From: Streptomyces sp. NBC_00425
GTDB taxonomy: Bacteria; Actinomycetota; Actinomycetes; Streptomycetales; Streptomycetaceae
Assembly (NCBI RefSeq): GCF_036030735.1
Contig: NZ_CP107928.1
Coordinates: 7,068,001 to 7,132,000 of the forward strand
Direction: 5' to 3'
DNA length: 64,000 nt
Translations under genes and position numbers: made by a program
The notes under the pieces: generated by a model
The model's input: only the letters and a program-made list of their open reading frames with translations
The model's database searches: none
Told to the model about the DNA's origin: nothing
In this document: piece by piece, positions 57,579 to 64,000 of the stretch
Numbering within the stretch: the stretch's first letter is position 1
How the letters are laid out: each line of letters opens with the position of its first letter

Positions 57579-58556
57579 ATGGTGGCGAAAAAGACCGCCG
57601 TACAGCAGCCGGCGTCCGGCACGTCCACGGACGACCCCGGCGGCGCGGCCGAGGACGTGAAGGCCGTGACAGCGGTGAAGTCCGGTCGGTCGTCGGCCGC
57701 CGCCGGGACGAAGAAGCCGGACGCGAAGGCGGTCACGAATCCGGACACGAAGGCGGCGGCCAGGAAGGCGGCGGCCAGGAAGGCGTCGGCGAAGTCGGGC
57801 GCCGCCCCGAAGGACGCCTCCGCCGGCGAGACCACCGGGAAGCAGGTGGCCGTGGAGGAGACGGCCGCGAAGGCGGCCGCGAAACGGACGACCGCCGGGA
57901 AGACCGCCTCGAAGAAAGCCGCCGCGCCGGGATCGGCAGCGGCGAAGGCCACCGCCAAGAAGCCGGCGGCCCGGAAGGCGGCCGGTGCGAAGAGCGTGGC
58001 CGCGACGAGCGCGGGCAGGAAGAACACGGCCAAGAAGGTGGGCGCGGCCTCGGCCGCGGAGCAGACGGGAGCCACGACTGTGGTTGCGAAGAAGACTCCG
58101 GGTACGGCCACGGCGGCGAAGACCGCCGTCCCCAAGGCACGCCTCGCCGCGGCGGAGCCCGGCGAACTGGCGGTACGCCCCGGCGAGGAGCCGTGGACGC
58201 CGGAGGAGGTCGAGGAGGCCCGCACGGAGCTCGACTCCGAGCAGGCGCGGCTGCGAGCGGAGCTGGCCGCGTCCGAGGCGGCCCTGACGGGGCTGATGCG
58301 GGACTCGGGGGACGGCGCGGGCGACGACCAGGCCGACACCGGCACCAAGAACATCACGCGCGAGCACGAACTGGCGCTGGCCGCCAACGCGCGCGAGATG
58401 CTGATCCAGACCGAACACGCCCTGGAACGGCTGGACGCCGGCACCTACGGGCTGTGCGAGAACTGCGGCAACGCCATCGGAAAGGCTCGGATGCAGGCCT
58501 TCCCGAGGGCCACGCTGTGCGTCGAGTGCAAGCAGAAGCAGGAGCGGCGGTACTGA
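57579..58556 (+). CDS. DksA/TraR-type zinc-finger protein with histone H1-like N-terminal domain
   Basis: A 325-residue protein. Residues 1-190 are Lys/Ala/Thr-rich with repeated KKAAA and ARKAA patterns like histone H1 tails, probably disordered and DNA- or RNA-binding. Residues ~200-325 form a DksA/TraR fold: helical part EVEEARTELDSEQARLRAELAASEAAL, then a CxxC-x17-CxxC zinc finger (CENC and CVEC). DksA-type proteins bind the RNA polymerase channel. AAGGGG precedes ATG 57579. It lies directly before lspA, as in S. coelicolor. Confidence 0.88.
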   Translation: MVAKKTAVQQPASGTSTDDPGGAAEDVKAVTAVKSGRSSAAAGTKKPDAKAVTNPDTKAAARKAAARKASAKSGAAPKDASAGETTGKQVAVEETAAKAAAKRTTAGKTASKKAAAPGSAAAKATAKKPAARKAAGAKSVAATSAGRKNTAKKVGAASAAEQTGATTVVAKKTPGTATAAKTAVPKARLAAAEPGELAVRPGEEPWTPEEVEEARTELDSEQARLRAELAASEAALTGLMRDSGDGAGDDQADTGTKNITREHELALAANAREMLIQTEHALERLDAGTYGLCENCGNAIGKARMQAFPRATLCVECKQKQERRY

Positions 58557-58623
58557 TCACCTGGCAGGCGGGGGGCGTGCCGTACCCTCGTCCTCAGTCA
58601 GGTACCTAGGTTGAGGGACTCAC

Positions 58624-59220
58624 GTGGCAGAGGCGGAGCGCGTCATCGGTACGCCGGACACCCCAGAGGCGGGGTCCGAGCCGGAGCAGTCGTCCGGCCC
58701 GGGCGAGCAGGAGAGCGCCGGCGCGCGGCCCAGGGGCAAGCGCCGCATCGCCGTGCTCTTCGCCGTCGCCGCGTTCGCGTACGCACTCGACCTGGTCAGC
58801 AAGATGATCGTGGTCGCCAAGCTGGAGCACCACGCGCCGATCGACATCGTCGGGGACTGGCTGCGGTTCGAGGCCATCCGCAACGCGGGCGCCGCCTTCG
58901 GCTTCGGCGAGGCCTTCACGGTCATCTTCACGGTGATCGCCACGGCGGTGATCGTGGTGATCGCCCGGCTCGCGCGCAAGCTGTACAGCCTGCCCTGGGC
59001 GATCGCGCTCGGTCTGCTGCTGGGCGGCGCGCTGGGCAACCTCACCGACCGGATCTTCCGGGCGCCCGGCGTCTTCGAGGGCGCGGTCGTGGACTTCATC
59101 GCGCCGAAGCACTTCGCCGTCTTCAACCTCGCCGACTCGGCGATCGTGTGCGGCGGCATCCTGATCGTCCTGCTCTCCTTCAAGGGACTCGACCCGGACG
59201 GGACCGTCCACAAGGACTGA
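58624..59220 (+). CDS. lspA: Prolipoprotein signal peptidase LspA
   Basis: A 198-residue, four-helix aspartyl protease that cuts signal peptides of lipid-modified prolipoproteins. A ~40-residue acidic/polar tail precedes the helices. The catalytic Asp residues are in GNLTDR and [18 protein letters not shown] is the conserved N-terminal motif. GTG 58624 has GAGGGA eight bases upstream, with TAGGTT at 58607-58612 as a -10 candidate. Confidence 0.95.
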   Translation: MAEAERVIGTPDTPEAGSEPEQSSGPGEQESAGARPRGKRRIAVLFAVAAFAYALDLVSKMIVVAKLEHHAPIDIVGDWLRFEAIRNAGAAFGFGEAFTVIFTVIATAVIVVIARLARKLYSLPWAIALGLLLGGALGNLTDRIFRAPGVFEGAVVDFIAPKHFAVFNLADSAIVCGGILIVLLSFKGLDPDGTVHKD

Positions 59221-59295
59221 CCCGGCCCGGTCGGCCGCCGGTCGTCCACAGGCTGCCCGTACGGCGGTGTCGTGGTCGTCCTGCATACTCGACGG

Positions 59296-60240
59296 GTGAG
59301 CACGATTCCCGAGATCCGTACCCTGCCCGTGCCGGACGGCCTGGAGGGCGAGCGCATCGACGCCGCCATCTCCCGCATGTTCGGCTTCTCCCGTACGAAG
59401 GCCGCCGAGCTGGCCGCGGCGGGGAAGGTCACGGTCGACGGCTCGGTGGTCGGCAAGTCCGAGCGGGTCAGCGGCGGGGCCTGGCTGGAGGTCGAGATGC
59501 CGCAGGCCCCGGCGCCCGTGCAGATCGTCGCCGAGCCGGTCGAGGGCATGGAGATCGTGCACGACGACGACGACGTGGTCGTGATCGTCAAGCCCGTCGG
59601 CGTGGCCGCGCACCCGTCGCCCGGCTGGAGCGGCCCCACCGTCATCGGCGGGCTGGCCGCGGCCGGCTACCGCATCTCCACCTCGGGCGCCGCCGAGCGC
59701 CAGGGCATCGTGCACCGGCTCGACGTCGGCACCTCCGGGCTGATGGTGGTCGCCAAGTCCGAGCGTGCCTACACCTCGCTCAAGCGCCAGTTCAAGGAGC
59801 GCACGGTCGACAAGCGCTACCACACGCTCGTCCAGGGCCACCCCGACCCGACCAGCGGCACGATCGACGCGCCCATCGGCCGTCACCCCCAGCACGACTA
59901 CAAGTGGGCGGTCACCGCCGAGGGCAAGCCCTCCGTCACGCACTACGACCTGATCGAGGCCTTCCGCGCGGCCTCCCTGCTGGACGTGAAGCTGGAGACG
60001 GGCCGCACCCACCAGATCCGCGTGCACATGGCCGCCCACCGCCACCCCTGTGTGGGCGACCTGACGTACGGGGCCGACCCGACGCTCTCCAAGCGGCTGC
60101 ACCTGACCCGGCAGTGGCTGCACGCCGTGCGGCTGGGCTTCGAGCACCCCGGCGACGGACAGTGGGCGGAGTTCGCCAGCGACTACCCCGAGGACCTGGC
60201 CAAGGCCCTGGACCAGGTCCGCGAGGAGACCTACGGGTGA
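59296..60240 (+). CDS. rluD: 23S rRNA pseudouridine synthase RluD family
   Basis: A 314-residue enzyme: S4 RNA-binding domain (about 14-75: [30 protein letters not shown]) and the RluA-type catalytic domain with [16 protein letters not shown] holding the catalytic Asp. Family members modify helix 69 of 23S rRNA. I chose GTG 59296 because CATACT lies six bases upstream (leaderless type) rather than the ATG 59272. It is next to lspA as in many bacteria, and overlaps the GNAT gene. Confidence 0.93.
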   Translation: MSTIPEIRTLPVPDGLEGERIDAAISRMFGFSRTKAAELAAAGKVTVDGSVVGKSERVSGGAWLEVEMPQAPAPVQIVAEPVEGMEIVHDDDDVVVIVKPVGVAAHPSPGWSGPTVIGGLAAAGYRISTSGAAERQGIVHRLDVGTSGLMVVAKSERAYTSLKRQFKERTVDKRYHTLVQGHPDPTSGTIDAPIGRHPQHDYKWAVTAEGKPSVTHYDLIEAFRAASLLDVKLETGRTHQIRVHMAAHRHPCVGDLTYGADPTLSKRLHLTRQWLHAVRLGFEHPGDGQWAEFASDYPEDLAKALDQVREETYG

Positions 60241-60710
60241 CCGGCACGCCCGCGTACACGGTGCGCGTCGCCGAGGACCTCGCCGACCGGGAGGCGTGCT
60301 TCGCGGTGCGCAAGGAGGTCTTCGTCGGCGAACAGGGCGTCCCCGAGGACCTGGAGTACGACGAGCACGACGCCGGCGCCGTGCACCTGCTGGCGGTCCG
60401 GGAGGACGGCGTCGCGCTCGGGACCGGGCGACTGCTGTACGGCGACGCGGCCGCGGCCAGGACCGGAGGCGACCCCTCGGTGGGTTCGCTCGGGCGGCTC
60501 GCCGTGACGCGCGAGGCGCGCGGACTGGGTGTCGGGGTCGCGCTGGTGCGGGCCGTCGAGGAGGCGGCACGCGCGCGGGGGCTTACGGCCGTGGACCTGC
60601 ACGCACAGACCCGGGCGCTGGGTTTCTACGAACGGCTGGGGTACACGGCCTACGGGCCGGAGGACCTGGAGGCGGGCATTCCGCATCGGTCCATGCGGCG
60701 TTCGCTGTAG
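60237..60710 (+). CDS. GNAT-family N-acetyltransferase (ElaA-like)
   Basis: A 157-residue acetyl-CoA-dependent transferase. Motif A is [25 protein letters not shown] with the RGLGVG acetyl-CoA loop, and the GFYERLGY end is typical. [21 protein letters not shown] is an ElaA-type N-terminal motif. GTG 60237 overlaps the rluD stop (GTGA). The substrate is unknown. Confidence 0.88.
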   Translation: MTGTPAYTVRVAEDLADREACFAVRKEVFVGEQGVPEDLEYDEHDAGAVHLLAVREDGVALGTGRLLYGDAAAARTGGDPSVGSLGRLAVTREARGLGVGVALVRAVEEAARARGLTAVDLHAQTRALGFYERLGYTAYGPEDLEAGIPHRSMRRSL

Positions 60711-60775
60711 CGGACGGCGGGCGTGCGACGCTGAAGGCCTGGATGCATTGATCGTCTAGACCCGGAGCGCTGACC

Positions 60776-62362
60776 GTGGACCAGTTGGCCCTGCTGTTCG
60801 TCCTGTTGCTCGGGGCCGTGGTGAGCGTCCCCGTGGGGGACCGGTTCGGACTGCCCGCGCCGGTGCTGATGACCCTGCTCGGAATAGTCCTCGCGGTGCT
60901 CGACTTCGTGCCCAACGTGGAGATCCCGCCGGATCTGATCCTGCCGCTCCTGCTGCCCCCGCTGCTGTACGCGGCGGTACGGCGGACCTCGTGGCGGCAG
61001 TTCGCGGCGAATGTGCGGCCGATCTTCCTGCTGGCCGTGGCGCTGGTGTTCGTCACCACGGTCTGTGTGGCCGCAGTGGCCCACTCGATCGTGCCGGGGC
61101 TGCCGGTGGCCGCCGCGGTGGCGCTCGGGGCGCTGGTCGCGCCGCCCGACCCGGTGGCGGCGACCGCGGTGGCCGGACAGCTCGGGCTGCCCCGCCGGCT
61201 GGTCTCCATCCTGGAGGGCGAGGGGCTGTTCAACGACGTGACGGCCATCGTGCTCTACCACGTCGCGATCGCCGCCGCCGTGAGCGGGACGTTCTCCCCG
61301 TGGCGGGCCGGACTCGACCTGGTGCTGTCCGCGGTGGTCGCGGTGGCGGTGGGCGTCGCGCTCGGCTGGGGCGCGAACCGGCTGCTGGACGTCCTCGGGG
61401 ACACGACGCTGCAGATCGGGCTGACGCTCCTGGTGCCCTACGCCTCCTACGTCCTGGCGGAGGAGTTCCACGGCTCCGGGGTGCTGGCGGTGCTGACCAC
61501 CGCGCTGTTCCTCGCCGAGTACGCCACCGACCCCGACGACGTGCTGACCCGGCTGGCCGGCCACACCTTCTGGGACATCATCGACACGCTGGTCACGGGC
61601 GTCGCGTTCGGGCTGATCGGCCTGGAACTGCACAACGCGATCCGCACGGCGTCCGGTCGGTGGGGGGAGATGCTCGGATGGGCGGCGGTGATCGTGGCGG
61701 TGGTCGTCGTCGTACGCCTGCTGTGGCTGCTGCCGGCGACGTGGCTGACGCAACGGCTGCACGCCAGGAAGGACCACCTCGAGGACATCCCGACGAACTG
61801 GCGGGAGACCCTCGTCATGTGGTGGTCGGGGATGCGGGGGGTGGCCTCGGTGGCGCTGGCGCTGGCCGTCCCGCTGAAGACCGACGACGGCGGCCCCTTC
61901 CCCGACCGGGACGAGATCGTCTTCATCGCGTTCGGCGTGATCATGGCGACTCTGGTCCTCCAGGGGCTGACCCTGCCCTGGCTGGTGAAGCGGCTCGACG
62001 TCCGGTCGGACAGCGACCGGGAGAAGGCGTTCGAGAAGGAACTGGCGGTGCGCGCGGCCAAGGCGGCGAAGCAGCGGCTGCGGGAGATCGAGGCCGCGGA
62101 GGACCTGTCGGAGGAACTGTCCGAGCAGATGCTGCGCCGGGCCTTCGACATCGGACTGCGGATCAGCCCGGACGTGGGCGAGGACGAGCGCCGGGAAGGG
62201 CACGATCAGCGGGTGCGCCGGCTGAAGCGGGTGCGCCGCATCCAGGGGGAGATGCTGAGCGCGGCACGGCACGAGGTGGTCGCGGCGCGCAGCGAGCCGG
62301 GCGCCGACCCGGAGATCGTGGACCGTGTGCTGCGGCACCTGGACGTGCGCAGCCTGAAGTGA
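60776..62362 (+). CDS. Na+/H+ antiporter (CPA1 family)
   Basis: A 528-residue transporter with about twelve helices in residues 1-400 and the CPA1 cation motif PPDPVAATAVAGQLGLPRRL with FNDVTAIVLYHVA following. The GMRGVASVALALAVP block is the family's late motif. A ~110-residue charged cytosolic tail follows. It exchanges Na+ or K+ for protons across the membrane. GTG 60776 lies 65 bases after the GNAT gene. A hairpin terminator follows. Confidence 0.92.
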   Translation: MDQLALLFVLLLGAVVSVPVGDRFGLPAPVLMTLLGIVLAVLDFVPNVEIPPDLILPLLLPPLLYAAVRRTSWRQFAANVRPIFLLAVALVFVTTVCVAAVAHSIVPGLPVAAAVALGALVAPPDPVAATAVAGQLGLPRRLVSILEGEGLFNDVTAIVLYHVAIAAAVSGTFSPWRAGLDLVLSAVVAVAVGVALGWGANRLLDVLGDTTLQIGLTLLVPYASYVLAEEFHGSGVLAVLTTALFLAEYATDPDDVLTRLAGHTFWDIIDTLVTGVAFGLIGLELHNAIRTASGRWGEMLGWAAVIVAVVVVVRLLWLLPATWLTQRLHARKDHLEDIPTNWRETLVMWWSGMRGVASVALALAVPLKTDDGGPFPDRDEIVFIAFGVIMATLVLQGLTLPWLVKRLDVRSDSDREKAFEKELAVRAAKAAKQRLREIEAAEDLSEELSEQMLRRAFDIGLRISPDVGEDERREGHDQRVRRLKRVRRIQGEMLSAARHEVVAARSEPGADPEIVDRVLRHLDVRSLK

Positions 62363-62370
62363 GTGAGGCG

Positions 62371-62408
62371 GGCCCCGCCCTGCCTCGGACAGGAGGGAGG
62401 GCGGGGCC
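62371..62408. terminator. Bidirectional terminator between antiporter and MscS genes
   Basis: GGCCCCGCCCT and AGGGCGGGGCC form an 11-bp stem with a 16-base loop between convergent genes. Confidence 0.75.
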
Positions 62409-62470
62409 GGTCTCGTCACGGTGAGGGAACCCGGGGCCCGGGGGCCCGGGAGCCGTCGGTCAGCGGTTCG

Positions 62471-63571
62471 TCAGCGGGTCTCGTGGACGCGGCGGGCGGC
62501 GCCGTCGGGCGAGGCGGACTGGCCGGGGAGGCGCCCCGGAGGCAGCGCCGCGTCCGCCGTGTTGACCCGGGGAAGCGCGTACGCGTGCTCCTTGGACAGC
62601 CAGCGGATCATCTGCTCGCGGACCGCGACGCGCACCGTCCAGATGTCGTCGGCGTCCTTGGCCGTGACCAGGGCCCTCACCTGCATGGTGTTGGGCGTGG
62701 TGTCGGTGACGTCGAGGCCGCAGGCGCGCCCGTCCCAGGCCGGGCACTCGCGCAGGATGTCGCGCAGCTTCTCGCGCATCGCCTCCACGGGCGCCGCGTG
62801 GTCGACGTGCCAGTAGACGATGCCCGTCATCTGGGGGGTGCCGCGCGACCAGTTCTCGAAGGGTTTCGAGGTGAAGTACGACACGGGCATCGTGATCCGG
62901 CGCTCGTCCCAGGTCCGCACGGTCAGGAAGGTCAGGGTGATCTCCTCGACCGTGCCCCATTCGCCGTCCACCACGACCGTGTCGCCGATGCGCACCATGT
63001 CGCCGAAGGCGATCTGCAGGCCGGCGAACAAGTTGCTCAGCGTCGACTGTGCGGCCACACCGGCGACGATGCCGAGAATCCCGGCCGAGGCCAGCAGCGA
63101 GGCGCCCGCCGCGCGCATGGCGGGGAACGTCAGCAGCATCGAGGCCGCGGCGACCACGCCGACGACGGCCGAGACCACCCGCATGATCAGCGACACCTGG
63201 GTCCGCACCCGCCGGACCCGGGCCGCGTCGCGGTGCATGCGCGCATAGCGCGAGTACGACGTCTCGACGACCGCCCCCGCGATGCGGATCACCAGCCAGG
63301 CCGCCGCGCCGATCAGCACCAGGGTGAGGGTGCGGCCGATGCCCACCCGGTGGTCGTCCAGCAGTTGCGCCTCGTCGTAGGACCCTCTGAGCATCGCCGC
63401 GCACAGCACCAGCTGGTACGGGATGCGGCCACGGCGCAGCAGACCCCACAGCGGGGTCTCCGGGTGCCGTCGGTCGGCCTTGGACAGCAGGCGGTCGGTG
63501 GCCCAGCCGATGAGGACGGTCAGCATCACCGAGCCGCCCACCACGATCACGGGGCGGAGCAGGTTCTCCAT
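62471..63571 (-). CDS. MscS-family mechanosensitive channel
   Basis: A 366-residue channel with four to five helices. The pore-lining helix and following MscS beta domain read GILGIVAGVAAQSTLSNLFAGLQIAFGDMVRIGDTVVVDGEWGTVEEI; the C-terminal domain has VPVSYFTSKPFENWSR-like features. It releases solutes when turgor rises. ATG 63571 is preceded by the 3' region of the dienelactone gene's promoter side. The two genes are divergent. Confidence 0.92.
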   Translation of the reverse strand: MENLLRPVIVVGGSVMLTVLIGWATDRLLSKADRRHPETPLWGLLRRGRIPYQLVLCAAMLRGSYDEAQLLDDHRVGIGRTLTLVLIGAAAWLVIRIAGAVVETSYSRYARMHRDAARVRRVRTQVSLIMRVVSAVVGVVAAASMLLTFPAMRAAGASLLASAGILGIVAGVAAQSTLSNLFAGLQIAFGDMVRIGDTVVVDGEWGTVEEITLTFLTVRTWDERRITMPVSYFTSKPFENWSRGTPQMTGIVYWHVDHAAPVEAMREKLRDILRECPAWDGRACGLDVTDTTPNTMQVRALVTAKDADDIWTVRVAVREQMIRWLSKEHAYALPRVNTADAALPPGRLPGQSASPDGAARRVHETR

Positions 63572-63669
63572 GCCTTCGAACGTAACCGAGTCGGCGGGGT
63601 CCTGAACCTGTGACTTGTGTGAAGAGGCGCACGCCGGGGGCTTTCGGTGCGGGCTGGCACCATGGGCGC

Positions 63670-64000
63670 ATGAACATCATGCTCTTTCACTCGACCTATG
63701 GTCCGCGGCCGGCGGTGCGCGCCGCGGCGGACCGGCTGCGTGCCGCCGGGCACGAGGTCTGGACGCCGGACCTCTTCGGGGGGCGCACGTTCGACACGGT
63801 CGAGGAGGGCATGGCGTACAACGAGGAGATCGGCAAGGACGAGCTGCTGAAGAGAGCCGTGCTGGCCGCCGCGCCCTACTCCGAGCGCGGGCTGGTCTAC
63901 GCCGGGTTCTCGCTCGGCGCGTCGATCGCCCAGACCCTCGCCCTCGGCGACGACAAGGCGCGCGGCCTGCTCCTTCTGCACGGCACCTCGGACCTCGCGC
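63670..64000 (+). CDS. Dienelactone hydrolase-like alpha/beta hydrolase (partial)
   Basis: The first 110 residues of a hydrolase cut off at the window edge. NIMLFHSTYGPRPAVRAAADRL and GHEVWTPDLFGG match the dienelactone hydrolase fold, and the nucleophile elbow GFSLGAS has Ser instead of the Cys of true dienelactone hydrolases. CACCAT six bases before ATG 63670 is a weak leaderless -10. The catalytic Asp and His lie beyond the window. Confidence 0.75.
   Translation, partial: MNIMLFHSTYGPRPAVRAAADRLRAAGHEVWTPDLFGGRTFDTVEEGMAYNEEIGKDELLKRAVLAAAPYSERGLVYAGFSLGASIAQTLALGDDKARGLLLLHGTSDLA

Overview
The window is high-GC DNA with strong third-position GC bias, frequent GTG and TTG starts, and the actinobacterial order of division and cell-wall (dcw) genes. 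Gene content and order (fused anthranilate synthase with a Trp leader peptide, fused-domain PASTA kinase near an Rv2175c-type protein, divIVA after sepF and ylmG, ileS with a T-box) match the Streptomyces chromosome core. I infer a Streptomyces species close in gene order to S. coelicolor. No phage, insertion sequence, CRISPR array, tRNA or rRNA was found.

Region 1 (1-10 kb): an alpha/beta hydrolase, a PlsC acyltransferase, a MacRS-like two-component system, a phosphofructokinase whose key residues look PPi-dependent, then a divergent aromatic-biosynthesis pair. The pair is fused anthranilate synthase, preceded on the minus strand by an 18-residue WWW leader peptide and terminator, and class II DAHP synthase. 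Bfd and bacterioferritin follow, with an iron box in front of bfd.

Region 2 (10-23 kb): a molybdopterin oxidoreductase, endonuclease IV, a PknL-like PASTA kinase, the thiO-thiS-thiG operon under a TPP riboswitch, an FAD reductase, an Rv2175c-like DNA-binding protein, thiE, metF, a Q/Y-rich membrane protein, a CrtI-like oxidoreductase and a DUF4126 protein.

Region 3 (23-35 kb): a TetR-controlled operon pairing a degenerate ABC ATPase with a YhgE/Pip membrane protein, a HEPN protein and a methyltransferase, a DUF3040 protein, the MoxR/DUF58/transglutaminase operon and a beta-carbonic anhydrase.

Region 4 (35-53.5 kb): the dcw cluster rsmH-ftsL-ftsI-murE-murF-mraY-murD-ftsW-murG-ftsQ-ftsZ-pgeF-ylmE-sepF-ylmG-divIVA, all on the plus strand. 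Many genes are coupled by 4-bp overlaps. The longer gaps, before ftsZ and sepF, hold promoters and inverted repeats. A strong terminator follows divIVA.

Region 5 (53.5-64 kb): ileS on the minus strand behind a translational T-box, a DksA-type zinc-finger protein with a histone H1-like tail, lspA, rluD, a GNAT protein, a CPA1 antiporter, an MscS channel and a dienelactone hydrolase-like gene cut by the window edge.

Many starts in this window show a TANNNT -10 element 6-7 bases before the start codon, the signature of leaderless mRNAs. The most interesting unexplained points are the IleRS GxHH active-site swap, the Asp104 phosphofructokinase, the degenerate ABC/YhgE operon, the structured sepF leader, and several operator-like repeats with no assigned regulator.
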